Source of the DNA: Photobacterium halotolerans DSM 18316
GTDB lineage: Bacteria; Pseudomonadota; Gammaproteobacteria; Enterobacterales; Vibrionaceae
Direction: 5' to 3'
DNA: 64,000 nucleotides
NCBI RefSeq assembly: GCF_000425165.1
Contig: NZ_AULG01000012.1
Span: 62,001 to 126,000 of the forward strand
Of this stretch, positions 36,260 through 46,093 are shown in pieces. The notes below the pieces were generated by a model. That model searched no databases and was not told where the DNA came from. It worked only from the letters and a program-made list of their open reading frames with translations. Each line of letters starts with the position of its first letter. Position 1 is the stretch's first letter. The position numbers and the translations under genes are program-made.

Positions 36260-38341
36260 TCAGGCGTTAGAGTAGTTTTCTTTCTGACCCAGCCAGCGGT
36301 CGATGATGGCTTTGGCGTTGGCCGGATATTGCTCGTGTAGGTAACGCGCCAGCTTCTGCACCTGGGGGATAAGGTGCTGGTCACGCACCAGATCGGCAAC
36401 TTTGAAATCGGCAATGCCGGTTTGTTTGGTGCCCAGCAGCTCACCCGGGCCGCGAATTTCCAGATCGCGTTGGGCAATGACGAAGCCGTCGCTGCTTTCG
36501 CGCAGTACCGCCAGCCGCTGCTGGGCGGTTTTGGACAGCGGGGCATGATAGAGCAGCACGCAATGGCTGGCCACAGTGCCCCGGCCCACCCGGCCGCGCA
36601 GCTGGTGGAGCTGGGCCAGCCCCAGACGTTCCGGGTTTTCGATGATCATCAGGCTGGCGTTGGGTACATCGACGCCGACCTCGATCACTGTGGTGGCGAC
36701 CAGCAGGTGCAGCTCACCGGCTTTGAAGCGCTGCATGATGTCTTGTTTCTCAGTGGCTTTCATCCGGCCGTGCACCAGCCCGATTTTCAGCTCGGGCAAT
36801 TGTGCCGTCAGCTCGGTGGCCGTATCTGACGCCGCCTGGGCTTCCAGTACTTCGGACTCATCAATCAGGGTGCACACCCAGTAAGCCTGGCGGCCTTCAT
36901 TGAGGCAGGCCGCGCGGATGCGCGCTATGATATCGGCACGACGTGTGTCTGAAACGGCAACGGTCTGGATTGGGGTGCGTCCGGGCGGCAGCTCGTCAAT
37001 CACCGAGGTTTCCAGATCAGCATAAGCGGTCATGGCCAGCGTTCTGGGGATCGGCGTGGCCGTCATGATTAACTGATGCGGGTACCGGCCTTCGTTGGCG
37101 CCTTTTTCCCGCAATTCCAGCCGCTGGTGAACCCCGAACCTGTGCTGCTCATCGATGATCACTAAAGCCAGGTTGCTGAACACGACCTGCTGCTGAAATA
37201 AAGCGTGCGTGCCGACCACCATTTTGGCATCACCGCTTTCGATGCGCGCCAGCTCGGTGTCGCGCGCTTTGCCTTTGAGTTTACCGGCCAGCCAGCCCAC
37301 CTGAATGCCGAGCGGTTCCAGCCACTGGGCAAAGTTGAGGGCATGCTGTTCGGCCAGCAATTCGGTCGGTGCCATCAGTGCGACCTGATACCCGTGATCT
37401 ATGGCCCGGACGGCCGCCAGAGCGGCGACCAGGGTCTTACCTGAACCGACATCGCCCTGTACCAGACGCATCATAGGGACGGCTCTGGCCAGATCTTTTT
37501 CGATATCAGCCACCACACGCTGCTGCGCGCCGGTCGGGCTGAAGGGCAGGCCGGCCAGTAACTGCTGTTTGAGTGAGGTACTGGGCGGCAACGGCCAGGC
37601 CTGGTGCTGCTGACTTTTCTGGCGAACCGCCAGCATAGAGAGATTCTGTGCCAGCAATTCTTCCAGGATCAGCCTTTGCTGGGCCGGGTGCTGGCCTTTT
37701 TCCAGCTGATCCAGCGACACATCCGGCGTGGGCCTGTGCATCAGGTGCAGGGCATCGGCCAGGGTCATCTGGCGGTCGTACAAGCCTTCGGGCAGCAATT
37801 CGCTGACCGCGGCTTTGTCGAGCAGGTTCAGCGCCTGCTCAGTCAGGCTGCGCAAGGTTAACTGGCGCAAGCCGTCTGTGGTGGGATAGACAGGGGTGAG
37901 GGTGTCTTCGACCGCCAGTGCGGTCGGTTCAGAAAACACGCTGTAATCAGGATGGATCACTTCCAGCCCGTGCTGGCCGCGGCGGATCTCGCCGTAGGCT
38001 TTGACCTGTTTTCCCTCGGACAGGGCGTTTTTCATCGCGGCGTTGAAATTGAAAAAGCGCAGGGTGACAGAGCCGGTTGTGTCGCTGATCTTGACCGTCA
38101 GCATCCGGCGCTTGCCAAAACTGATGGCGTTATGCAGCACTTCGCCCTGCACCGTCAGGTGCTGTCCGGGCTTCACTTCGGCAATCGGCCAGATCCGGGT
38201 GCGGTCTTCATAACGCAGCGGCAGGTGGAACAGCAGATCCTGTACGGTGTGAAGACCGATTCTGCTCAGTTTCTCCGCCATTTTGGCGCCGACGCCTGAC
38301 AGTTCTGTCAGGGCGATGGTGTCTAGCATCTGTCCGCTCAT
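36260..38341 (-). CDS. recG: ATP-dependent DNA helicase RecG
   Basis: A 693-residue fork-reversal helicase, identical in length to E. coli RecG. An N-terminal wedge/OB domain (about 1-150, with LLFHLPLRYEDRT) precedes the SF2 helicase core: Walker A LVQGDVGSGKTLVAALAA (about residue 292), DEQH box VIIDEQHRFGVHQR, TATPIPRTLAMTAY, and motifs V-VI with VDVPNASLMIIENPERLGLAQLHQLRGRVGRG. The ATG at 38341 aligns with the E. coli start. Acts at stalled forks and on recombination intermediates. Confidence 0.97.
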   Translation of the reverse strand: MSGQMLDTIALTELSGVGAKMAEKLSRIGLHTVQDLLFHLPLRYEDRTRIWPIAEVKPGQHLTVQGEVLHNAISFGKRRMLTVKISDTTGSVTLRFFNFNAAMKNALSEGKQVKAYGEIRRGQHGLEVIHPDYSVFSEPTALAVEDTLTPVYPTTDGLRQLTLRSLTEQALNLLDKAAVSELLPEGLYDRQMTLADALHLMHRPTPDVSLDQLEKGQHPAQQRLILEELLAQNLSMLAVRQKSQQHQAWPLPPSTSLKQQLLAGLPFSPTGAQQRVVADIEKDLARAVPMMRLVQGDVGSGKTLVAALAAVRAIDHGYQVALMAPTELLAEQHALNFAQWLEPLGIQVGWLAGKLKGKARDTELARIESGDAKMVVGTHALFQQQVVFSNLALVIIDEQHRFGVHQRLELREKGANEGRYPHQLIMTATPIPRTLAMTAYADLETSVIDELPPGRTPIQTVAVSDTRRADIIARIRAACLNEGRQAYWVCTLIDESEVLEAQAASDTATELTAQLPELKIGLVHGRMKATEKQDIMQRFKAGELHLLVATTVIEVGVDVPNASLMIIENPERLGLAQLHQLRGRVGRGTVASHCVLLYHAPLSKTAQQRLAVLRESSDGFVIAQRDLEIRGPGELLGTKQTGIADFKVADLVRDQHLIPQVQKLARYLHEQYPANAKAIIDRWLGQKENYSNA

Positions 38342-38373
38342 GCCTGCTTACTCTGTGTTCTGTCCGTTCAGGG

Positions 38374-39078
38374 TTATTTGTTGCGCCGGGGTTTATCCCT
38401 GGCTTGTATCGCCTGCCACCAGGCGTCATCTGCCACTATCTGACCGGCGTCATCCAGCGGCGGGTAAGGCAGTTGTTTGCGTTTGGCCACTTTCGCCAGC
38501 ACAGGATGGCCGCGTTCAAACAAGATGCGGTGCACTGTGTCTGCCGGCAGCGGGGTGGTTTCTCTGTCATACATACCGGCTAGCTGGCGCTGGCGCTGCG
38601 CTTCATACAGGATCAGCGCACTGGCTACCGAGACATTGAGTGACTGTACCATACCCACCATAGGAATGATGATATCCTGATCAGCCAGTGACAGCGCTTC
38701 GGCAGTGATCCCGTTTTTTTCGCCGCCCAGGATAATGGCGGTGGGTCTGGTGTAATCAATCTCGCGAAAATCCACCGCGCGATCAGACAGATGGGTCGCC
38801 AGTACCTGCATGCCTTGCTGTTTCAGCTGGCCGATGGCCTCCGGCATGCTGGTGTGGGTTTCCAGCTCGACCCAGTTGCGCGCGCCGGCGGACGTGTGGG
38901 CAAGCACCCGCATTTTTTCCGGCCATACTGCGTGGACTTTGTGCACGCCAACGGCGTCGGCGGTACGGATAATGGCGGAGACGTTATTGGGTTTGTGCAC
39001 TTCTTCCAGGCACAGGGTTAAATCTGGCTGGCGGGTAGCCAGCACTGACTGGATCCTCTGGTAACGTTCTGGCGTCAT
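38374..39078 (-). CDS. trmH: tRNA (guanosine(18)-2'-O)-methyltransferase TrmH
   Basis: A 234-residue SPOUT-class methyltransferase that methylates the ribose of G18 in tRNA. Motif 1 is VHKPNNVSAIIRTADAVGVH near residue 27, motif 2 ILGGEKNGITAEAL (about 115) and motif 3 IPMVGMVQSLNVSVASALILYE (about 136), the trefoil-knot SAM site. It lies 32 bp upstream of recG on the same strand, in the conserved spoT-trmH-recG order. Confidence 0.96.
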   Translation of the reverse strand: MTPERYQRIQSVLATRQPDLTLCLEEVHKPNNVSAIIRTADAVGVHKVHAVWPEKMRVLAHTSAGARNWVELETHTSMPEAIGQLKQQGMQVLATHLSDRAVDFREIDYTRPTAIILGGEKNGITAEALSLADQDIIIPMVGMVQSLNVSVASALILYEAQRQRQLAGMYDRETTPLPADTVHRILFERGHPVLAKVAKRKQLPYPPLDDAGQIVADDAWWQAIQARDKPRRNK

Positions 39079-39138
39079 GATTCTTGTCTTGTTTCAGTTC
39101 TGGCTGAACGGCTTACAATTCAGCACTCGGGAAAGCAC

Positions 39139-39159
39139 AAACGCCCGGGACGGGCGTTT
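39139..39159 (-). terminator. Hairpin between spoT and trmH
   Basis: A nine-bp perfect stem AAACGCCCG / CGGGCGTTT with a 3-nt loop lies 34 bp past the spoT stop. On the minus strand it is followed by GTGCTTTC, a poor T tract, so termination may be partial with read-through into trmH-recG. Confidence 0.55.
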
Positions 39160-39192
39160 GAGTGGTCAGTACTGCCGGGGTACGCAGGCACT

Positions 39193-41295
39193 TTAGTTCT
39201 TCTGCCGGGCAACCCGGACAACGTTCGGCATCACCCGGATCCGGCGCATGATATTGGCCAGATGGACACGGCCTTTGGTCGTCAGGCGCACCGTAATGGT
39301 ATACAGGCGGCCGTCTTTCTCTTCCGTCGACAGCCCCTGGATGTTGGACCCGGTATTGGCGATGGTGTTGGTGAGATCGGCCAGTGCCCCCTGGTGGTTC
39401 TGCATATCCACTTTGAGGTTGGTGACAAACTCCTGCTCAAAGTCCCGGCTCCACTCGACCGGCATGTATTTATCCGATTCTTTCTGATAACCGCGGATGT
39501 TGGCGCATTCTTCGCGGTGAATGACCAGCCCTTTGCCCGGACTGACATAGGCCATGATCGGGTCACCGTGAATAGGATGACAGCAGTTGGCGAAGGTCAG
39601 CAGAATGCCGTCGGCACCCCGGATAGGCATGCGGCGTTTGTCATCCGCCTGGGTTTCTTCATCCAGCGTGCCCAGCAGGCGGCGGGCAACCACCACACTC
39701 ATCAGTTCACCCAGGCCAATGGCCGCCAGCAGCGAATCGACGTCTTTCAGACGCAGATCTTTGAGCACTTTGTCCAGCGTGACCGGTTCAATCTGATCGA
39801 TGTTCAGCTCGCCCAGAGCATGATTGAGCAGACGTCGGCCCAGGGTGATCGACTCGGTACGGCGCATGGTTTTCAGTACCTGGCGGATCTTGGTGCGGGC
39901 CCGCGAGGTCACCACATAGTTGAGCCAGGCGGCGTTCGGACGGGCACCCGGCGCACTGATGATATCCACTGTCTGGCCGTTTTTCAGCGGCTTGCTCAGC
40001 GGATAAGGCTGGCGGTCAATCTTGGCGCCGACACAGGTGTTGCCGACATCGGTGTGAACGGCATAGGCGAAGTCGACCGCGGTCGCGCCGACCGGCAGTT
40101 CGACTATCCGGCCTTTGGGCGTGAAAACGTAAATCTCATCCGGGAACAGATCGGATTTTACGTTTTCGATGAATTCAAACGAGTTACCGGCGCTTTGCTG
40201 CAGCTCGATCAGGCTTTGCATCCAGCGCTGGGCCTTGACCTGTGCTGTAGTGCCTGAGCTTTCACCGTCTTTGTAAGCCCAGTGCGCCGCGACCCCTTTG
40301 TCAGCCATCTGATCCATGTCTTCGGTGCGGATCTGTACTTCAACCGGCACACCGTGCGGGCCGACCAGTGAGGTATGCAGCGACTGATAGCCGTTGGCTT
40401 TCGGGATGGCGATATAGTCTTTCATCCGGCTCGGACGCGGCTTGTACAGGTTGTGCACCTGACCCAGTACCCGGTAGCAGGTATCCAGGTTATCGACCAG
40501 CACCCGGAACGCGTAGATATCCATGATGGAATGAAAACGCTGTTCTTTGTTCTTCATCTTGTTGTAGATGGAGTACAGGTTTTTCTCGCGGCCAAGCACC
40601 TTACCGTTGATCCCCGCATCATGAAGGCGGCCTTCAATCTCGGCGTGGATACGGTTGATCATTTCTTTACGGTTACCGCGGGCGGCAGCCACCACTTCTT
40701 TCAGCACCCGGTAGCGGTTCGGGTACAGGGCCTCGAAACCCAGCTCTTCGAGCTCGGTTTTGATATTGTGAATACCCAGACGGTGGGCCAGAGGCGAGAA
40801 GATTTCCAGCGTTTCGCGGGCAATGCGGCGACGTTTATCAGGACGCAGCGCACCCAGGGTTCGCATGTTGTGGGTCCGATCGGCCAGTTTGATCAGGATA
40901 ACCCGGATGTCATTGGCCATGGCCATGATCATCTTGCGGAAGTTTTCCGCCTGAGCTTCCTTGCGGTCGCGGAACTTGAGTTTGTCCAGCTTGGACACGC
41001 CGTCCACCAGTTCTGCCACGGTCGAGCCGAAACGACTGTCGAGGTCGTCTTTGGTGACATCGGTATCTTCGATCACGTCGTGGAGCAGGGCGGCCATCAG
41101 CGTCTCAAAGTCCAGGTGCATTTCGGCCAGGATACGAGCAACGGCAATCGGGTGGATGATGTAAGGCTCGCCGCTGGAGCGCGTCTGGCCTTCGTGGGCG
41201 TCTCTGGCTACCAAATAGGCCTGCCTGAGCGCCTCAATCTGAGTCTCAGGCAGGTATTCAATTACAACTTCTTTCAGGCTATCAAAGAGATACAA
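39193..41295 (-). CDS. spoT: Bifunctional (p)ppGpp synthase/hydrolase SpoT
   Basis: A 700-residue stringent-response enzyme. The HD hydrolase domain (about 45-145) has HPIAVARILAEMHLDFETLMAALLHD-type residues with the HD pair and EDT; the synthetase domain has RVLKEVV, FHSIMDIYAFRVLVDN and ANGYQSLHTSLVGPHG (about 200-345); then TGS (about 385-445, VFTPKGRIVELPVGATAVDFAYAVH) and a C-terminal ACT domain. It starts with TTG at 41295, as does E. coli spoT. In the rpoZ-spoT operon, 18 bp after rpoZ. Confidence 0.97.
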   Translation of the reverse strand: MYLFDSLKEVVIEYLPETQIEALRQAYLVARDAHEGQTRSSGEPYIIHPIAVARILAEMHLDFETLMAALLHDVIEDTDVTKDDLDSRFGSTVAELVDGVSKLDKLKFRDRKEAQAENFRKMIMAMANDIRVILIKLADRTHNMRTLGALRPDKRRRIARETLEIFSPLAHRLGIHNIKTELEELGFEALYPNRYRVLKEVVAAARGNRKEMINRIHAEIEGRLHDAGINGKVLGREKNLYSIYNKMKNKEQRFHSIMDIYAFRVLVDNLDTCYRVLGQVHNLYKPRPSRMKDYIAIPKANGYQSLHTSLVGPHGVPVEVQIRTEDMDQMADKGVAAHWAYKDGESSGTTAQVKAQRWMQSLIELQQSAGNSFEFIENVKSDLFPDEIYVFTPKGRIVELPVGATAVDFAYAVHTDVGNTCVGAKIDRQPYPLSKPLKNGQTVDIISAPGARPNAAWLNYVVTSRARTKIRQVLKTMRRTESITLGRRLLNHALGELNIDQIEPVTLDKVLKDLRLKDVDSLLAAIGLGELMSVVVARRLLGTLDEETQADDKRRMPIRGADGILLTFANCCHPIHGDPIMAYVSPGKGLVIHREECANIRGYQKESDKYMPVEWSRDFEQEFVTNLKVDMQNHQGALADLTNTIANTGSNIQGLSTEEKDGRLYTITVRLTTKGRVHLANIMRRIRVMPNVVRVARQKN

Positions 41296-41313
41296 ATTGC
41301 CCGCTTCCTTGAA

Positions 41314-41589
41314 TTAGCGCTGGTTACCTGCAATGGCACTGACCGCCGCCAGTTCAGCGGCTTCCTGCTCTTGCATTTCCTGACGCTCACGTGCATCCAG
41401 AATGTCTTTGGTGATCAGGCCTTCTTCGATCTCGCGCAGCGCGATCACTGTGTATTTGTCATTCTCTTCAGGAACCAATGGATCCTTACCGCCAGTCTGC
41501 ATTTGACGTGCACGGCGAGAAGCAATTTGGATCAGGTCGAAACGGTTGCCGATTTTATCAACAGCATCTTGAACAGTTACACGTGCCAT
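41314..41589 (-). CDS. rpoZ: RNA polymerase omega subunit RpoZ
   Basis: A 91-residue subunit that supports beta-prime folding and forms one ppGpp site. The sequence [20 protein letters not shown] and [22 protein letters not shown] is nearly identical to enteric omega, and length equals E. coli (91). It sits in the conserved gmk-rpoZ-spoT order, 50 bp after gmk. Confidence 0.97.
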   Translation of the reverse strand: MARVTVQDAVDKIGNRFDLIQIASRRARQMQTGGKDPLVPEENDKYTVIALREIEEGLITKDILDARERQEMQEQEAAELAAVSAIAGNQR

Positions 41590-41639
41590 CGAGGACTCCA
41601 GTGGGTTTAATAAAAAGACGGAAAATTGTACAAAATTAC

Positions 41640-42278
<639 letters not shown>

Positions 42279-42414
42279 TCAAGTGGAAGAAAGGGCGCGC
42301 AGGGTATCACGAACTGCGGCTAAATTGAATCGGCACGTGTAAGTTTCGCCTCCGGGCCAAACACCGCGTTCATCCCCCTGCTCTCATTATAAAAAATAGC
42401 AGCTTGTTGCCGGA

Positions 42415-43479
42415 TCAGCGGAGCGGGGCAGTGAGGCGGGTAAAATTCTCCAGCATGTGCTGGAAGCTGTAGTGCTGGCGGGCCTTGTGGCAATTGGCGG
42501 CGCCAATTGCTTGCCAGTGCCGGGGTTCAGACAGTATCCGGCGAAACGCGCTGGCGTAGTGAGCGGGCGGCACCACAAAAGGGGTGTTTTCCGCGGCCAC
42601 TATGGTTTTTACATCGCCGACATCGGTGGCCACGACCGGCAGAGCGGCGGCCATGGCTTCCAGCACAGATAGCGGCATCTGCTCGGTATCGGACGACAGG
42701 CAAAAAATGTCGCCCTGGGCCAGAAATCCCCAGACATCCTCAATACGTCCGGCCAGCCTGACACTGTTGGTCAGGCTGAGGCTGTCTATGTAAGCCTCCA
42801 GTTCGGTCAGCATAGGACCGTCGCCGCCAATCAGTAACCGGCTGTGGGTAGCATGGCAGGCAAAGGTGTCGATCAGGCGGTGCAGGTTTTTCTCGGCGCG
42901 TAAGCTCGCCAGAGTGATCAGTGTGGTCACCGCGGAAGGCGGCCTTTTGCGGATCGCCTCCGGCATGGCAATGCCATTGGGAAAATAGTGCAGCCGCTGG
43001 TCTGGGATCTGCCAGTGCTGGCGGGCAATGGCCATCAGGGTGCGGGACGGCACCACGACCTGAGTCTGGCCGCTGAGCGCATGGCGGCGGAACAGATTAC
43101 GGCGGCGGTACAGCCGGCTGGCTTCATCCGGACTGAAGCCGTCTTCCCAGTGAATGCCGCGGCACAGGCGCAGCAGCCGATTGCAAAACGCCCATTCTAT
43201 CGCGCCCCAGTTGTAGGTCATCAGAATATCGGGCTGATGGTGGCTGAGCGTGCGGTGAATGGCATGCAGCCGCTGTGGCAGACTCATGGCTTTCAGTTCT
43301 GCCATCGGCAGGAACTCGGCCTGCACATCCGGTGCCAGCCGGGACATCGCCTGGCTGGCACCGTCCAGCGAGACAATGGTGTGGCGATATTGGCCGGACA
43401 AGGCATTGGCCAGCTGTGCGAAGCGGATCTGCGGGCCGCCGACGGCAAAGGTTGAAAACACATGCAGTATGCGGGTCAT
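42415..43479 (-). CDS. GT4-type glycosyltransferase
   Basis: A 354-residue protein with the two Rossmann-like domains of family GT4/GT-B. The N-terminus MTRILHVFSTFAVGGPQIR has the typical GG(P/A)Q donor-side loop; the C-terminal domain has VTTLITLASLRAEKNLHRLID, LLIGGDGPMLTELEAYI, and the nucleotide-sugar EX7E-like region CLSSDTEQMPLSVLEAMAAALPVVATDVGD. The acceptor is unknown. Its start overlaps the preceding fusion gene by 4 bp (ATGA), so the two enzymes are translationally coupled and probably act on the same glycan. No other polysaccharide genes are adjacent. Confidence 0.85.
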   Translation of the reverse strand: MTRILHVFSTFAVGGPQIRFAQLANALSGQYRHTIVSLDGASQAMSRLAPDVQAEFLPMAELKAMSLPQRLHAIHRTLSHHQPDILMTYNWGAIEWAFCNRLLRLCRGIHWEDGFSPDEASRLYRRRNLFRRHALSGQTQVVVPSRTLMAIARQHWQIPDQRLHYFPNGIAMPEAIRKRPPSAVTTLITLASLRAEKNLHRLIDTFACHATHSRLLIGGDGPMLTELEAYIDSLSLTNSVRLAGRIEDVWGFLAQGDIFCLSSDTEQMPLSVLEAMAAALPVVATDVGDVKTIVAAENTPFVVPPAHYASAFRRILSEPRHWQAIGAANCHKARQHYSFQHMLENFTRLTAPLR

Positions 43480-45701
43480 TCTGATGCCACCTTGTCAGCT
43501 TGCACAGCGAGCGGAACGGGTTTTTCATTACGGGGGGCTTGTGCGGCTGGCATAGTCGCCGGCGGCGCTCTGTGAACCAGAATCGCGCGCTGATAGAAGC
43601 AGTCCCAGTCGCTGACCGGCTGCCAGTTCAGCAAGCGCTTTTCGACACTGGTATCAAAACGCGCATTCAGGGCGCGGGAGCGCAGATCCCGCAGGGCGGG
43701 CAGCGTGGTGTTGCGGCCGGACAGGCGCTTGATGGCCCACTTACCCAGCTCCTGCAGATACAGCCAGAAGGTGAATTGCGGCACATAGCGGTAGGGACGG
43801 CCCAGTCCTTTGCTGATCATGGCTACATATTCGCGTGCGCTGGGGCGCACGTCGCCGACCAGATTCAGTGATTTGCCGGCAATGCCCGGCGCTGTGAGGG
43901 CGGAAACCGTGGCGCTGGCGACATCTCCGGCCAGGACAAAAGGCAGGGGGTTGTGGCCCAAGTTCCAGCCGATAAAGTACTGGTTGTTATTAAAAAAGCC
44001 GACACCTGTGTGATTGACCGGCCCGCCCTCGCCGACCACTATACCGGGCCGGAGCACGACCAGATCTTGCCCCTTGCTTTCATGCAGCAGCAGGTGATCG
44101 GCCATGGCTTTGGCGCGGGCGTAATGTGCCCGCTGATCAGCGGCGGGATCCGGCGGAGTGTCGCTGTGAATCATGGTTCTGTCGCTGCCGAGATAGAGCG
44201 AGGCGATGGAGCCCAGATGCACCAGTCGGGTGATCTGGTGTGTCTGGCAGGCCTGGGCAATAAACCGGGCCGAGTCGACCATGGCGTGCTTGATCGCCTC
44301 CCAGTCACCACTGGCACCGCCGTGGGCCAGGTTGATGACATAAGTGGCACGCTGCACCGCGGCATCCAGGGCGGCAGGGTCACACACATCCCCCTGGATC
44401 AGCTGCACGGCCGGCTGGTGATAAAAGGCAGCTAAGGCCTGAATATTGCGCGCCATGACACCCACTGAATAGTGCTTGGCCAGCAATTGCGCCACCACAT
44501 GACGGCCGATAAAGCCGGTGCCGCCAATCACCAGTACATCGAAAGGCTGGTAACCGTCCGGCTTAGCAGTGTGATGAACCGGCGGCTGAGTTGCTGTCAG
44601 CCGATCTGCGCCCTGGCTTTGGCTGGCCAGATGGTGACACAGGGCCACCAGATCGCGGCCGAATGCCCCATCATGCAGTAAGGGCTGCCCGGTAGCGATA
44701 GCCTGATAGAACTGGCCGATACTGGTTTTCATCGACAGTAAAAAAGGGTCCTGCGAGGCTTTGAGGCCGGCCGTGGTCAAGGCATAGTGGGTGAATTGCC
44801 GCAGCCCCTGTGACAGCAGGCTGCCGGCCTGGGCGCAGGCGGTTACTGCGGTATCCAGCGCAGGCAGAAAACGACTGCGGCTTTGCACTATGGCTTGCTG
44901 GCGGACAAAATCCAGCCTCAGGCAGCCGTCTTCGCCGGTGATCTGCATTTCCCACACCGGAAAATCCTGGCCCATCGCAAAAGCAAAATGCAGCGGGATG
45001 TCCAGCTCGCCGATGGCATCCAGGCGCTGAATAAAAGGCTGGCCATTACTGAGCTGCTGGATCTGGCTTAGCTTACCCAGCATCTTATTAGCCATCGACT
45101 GTGCTGTCGGGCGTCCGAACAGGCTCATCAGCTGTGACAGCGGATGCACGGCCTGCTCCAGCAGTAAATTGACGGGCTGGCGGAACATCCAGTGGCTGAA
45201 CTGACCGGCTGTCAGCTGGCGTAACGGCATCTCATAGCGCAGGGAAACCGATTTGACCGGGCCAATGTCATTATTGGCCAGATGCTGTCTTGCCCGCTCC
45301 ATCACAGGGTGAAAGATGAAGTTCTGGTTAACGGCCAGGGTGACGCCCTGTTGCTGAGCCTGGCTGATCAGCGCCTCGCATTCCTCTTCGGTTTCAGCCA
45401 GCGGTTTCTCGACCAGCACATGTTTGCCGTGGCGGAGCAACTGGCTGGCCAGCGCATAATGCAGATTGGGCGGGGTCAGCACATGGGCAGCGGTAAATTC
45501 GGTTTCAGCCAGCGCCTGCTCCACAGTGCTGAAGTACAACGGAATGTGATGACGCTCCGCCAGTGCCTGCGCGGCAGAGATATTGGGATCGACAACAGCA
45601 CAGAGCCGGATACCGTCCAGCGACCGGATCGCCGCAGCGTGAATATCCGATATGTAACCCGCACCTATCAGGATGACCTTCTTGTCTGTTTTTGCTGTCA
45701 T
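43476..45701 (-). CDS. Fused Gfo/Idh/MocA oxidoreductase and NAD-dependent epimerase/dehydratase
   Basis: A 741-residue two-domain protein. Residues 7 to about 350 are a Gfo/Idh/MocA dehydrogenase: NAD motif VILIGAGYISDIHAAAI, VLTPPNLHYALA, and the EKP signature HVLVEKPLAETEEE. Residues of about 385-700 are an extended SDR: VLVIGGTGFIGRHVV, then VINLAHGGASGD, LVHLGSIASLYLG and a catalytic Tyr-x3-Lys in HYARAKAMADH. Together they could oxidise and epimerise or reduce one sugar nucleotide, but the substrate is not evident. The start at 45701 follows AAGGG. It is first in a two-gene unit with the GT4 gene. Confidence 0.88.
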   Translation of the reverse strand: MTAKTDKKVILIGAGYISDIHAAAIRSLDGIRLCAVVDPNISAAQALAERHHIPLYFSTVEQALAETEFTAAHVLTPPNLHYALASQLLRHGKHVLVEKPLAETEEECEALISQAQQQGVTLAVNQNFIFHPVMERARQHLANNDIGPVKSVSLRYEMPLRQLTAGQFSHWMFRQPVNLLLEQAVHPLSQLMSLFGRPTAQSMANKMLGKLSQIQQLSNGQPFIQRLDAIGELDIPLHFAFAMGQDFPVWEMQITGEDGCLRLDFVRQQAIVQSRSRFLPALDTAVTACAQAGSLLSQGLRQFTHYALTTAGLKASQDPFLLSMKTSIGQFYQAIATGQPLLHDGAFGRDLVALCHHLASQSQGADRLTATQPPVHHTAKPDGYQPFDVLVIGGTGFIGRHVVAQLLAKHYSVGVMARNIQALAAFYHQPAVQLIQGDVCDPAALDAAVQRATYVINLAHGGASGDWEAIKHAMVDSARFIAQACQTHQITRLVHLGSIASLYLGSDRTMIHSDTPPDPAADQRAHYARAKAMADHLLLHESKGQDLVVLRPGIVVGEGGPVNHTGVGFFNNNQYFIGWNLGHNPLPFVLAGDVASATVSALTAPGIAGKSLNLVGDVRPSAREYVAMISKGLGRPYRYVPQFTFWLYLQELGKWAIKRLSGRNTTLPALRDLRSRALNARFDTSVEKRLLNWQPVSDWDCFYQRAILVHRAPPATMPAAQAPRNEKPVPLAVQADKVASE

Positions 45702-45763
45702 GCTTCTGCCCTTCTGCATTATCCCTTGAAAATCAGTGGCTAGCTGCGGCTTTTAATTGAACT

Positions 45764-45793
45764 TTTATGCTACATTTTCGCCGCTATTGTTAA
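45764..45793 (-). promoter_or_regulatory. Possible promoter of the fusion/GT4 operon
   Basis: On the minus strand TTAACA (45788-45793) and CATAAA (45764-45769) are separated by 18 bp, matching five and four of six sigma-70 bases, about 65 bp upstream of the fusion gene start. The surrounding DNA is AT-rich compared with neighbours. Confidence 0.35.
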
Positions 45794-46026
45794 CTATAGT
45801 CAGTGCAGGCAGGTACTGAGCGGCGACATAGTAAAGTCATGCAAAAGTTGAGATGAGACGACCAAAGCAGCGAGCAGAACACCTCCTGCTGACTTGTCTG
45901 TTCTTGCTGTTCACCGGATGAGGCAGTCTGAAACCGGATCATCGTGTCCGGCCAGCTGTCATGGTGGTGGCGAATACAAAGAGATGGGGATACGGTGGTG
46001 GCAAAGTCGGGGCGGGTAGTGTGCGG

Positions 46027-46077
46027 GGCAGGATGTAACCCGGTTGTACTGTCTGTCCGGGTTACACAAGTCCTGCC
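46027..46077. other. Long bulged hairpin in intergenic DNA
   Basis: Between the fusion gene and the iron-binding protein gene lie about 390 bp with no credible gene. Within it GGCAGGA (46027-46033) pairs with TCCTGCC (46071-46077), and TGTAACCCGG (46034-46043) pairs with CCGGGTTACA (46057-46066), giving 17 base pairs with a 4-nt bulge (CAAG) and a 13-nt loop. It is 17 bp past the stop of the binding-protein gene. No T tract follows on either side, so a simple terminator is not clear; an mRNA 3' structure or protein-binding site is possible. Confidence 0.6.
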
Positions 46078-46093
46078 GTGTCTGTTCTGATGC

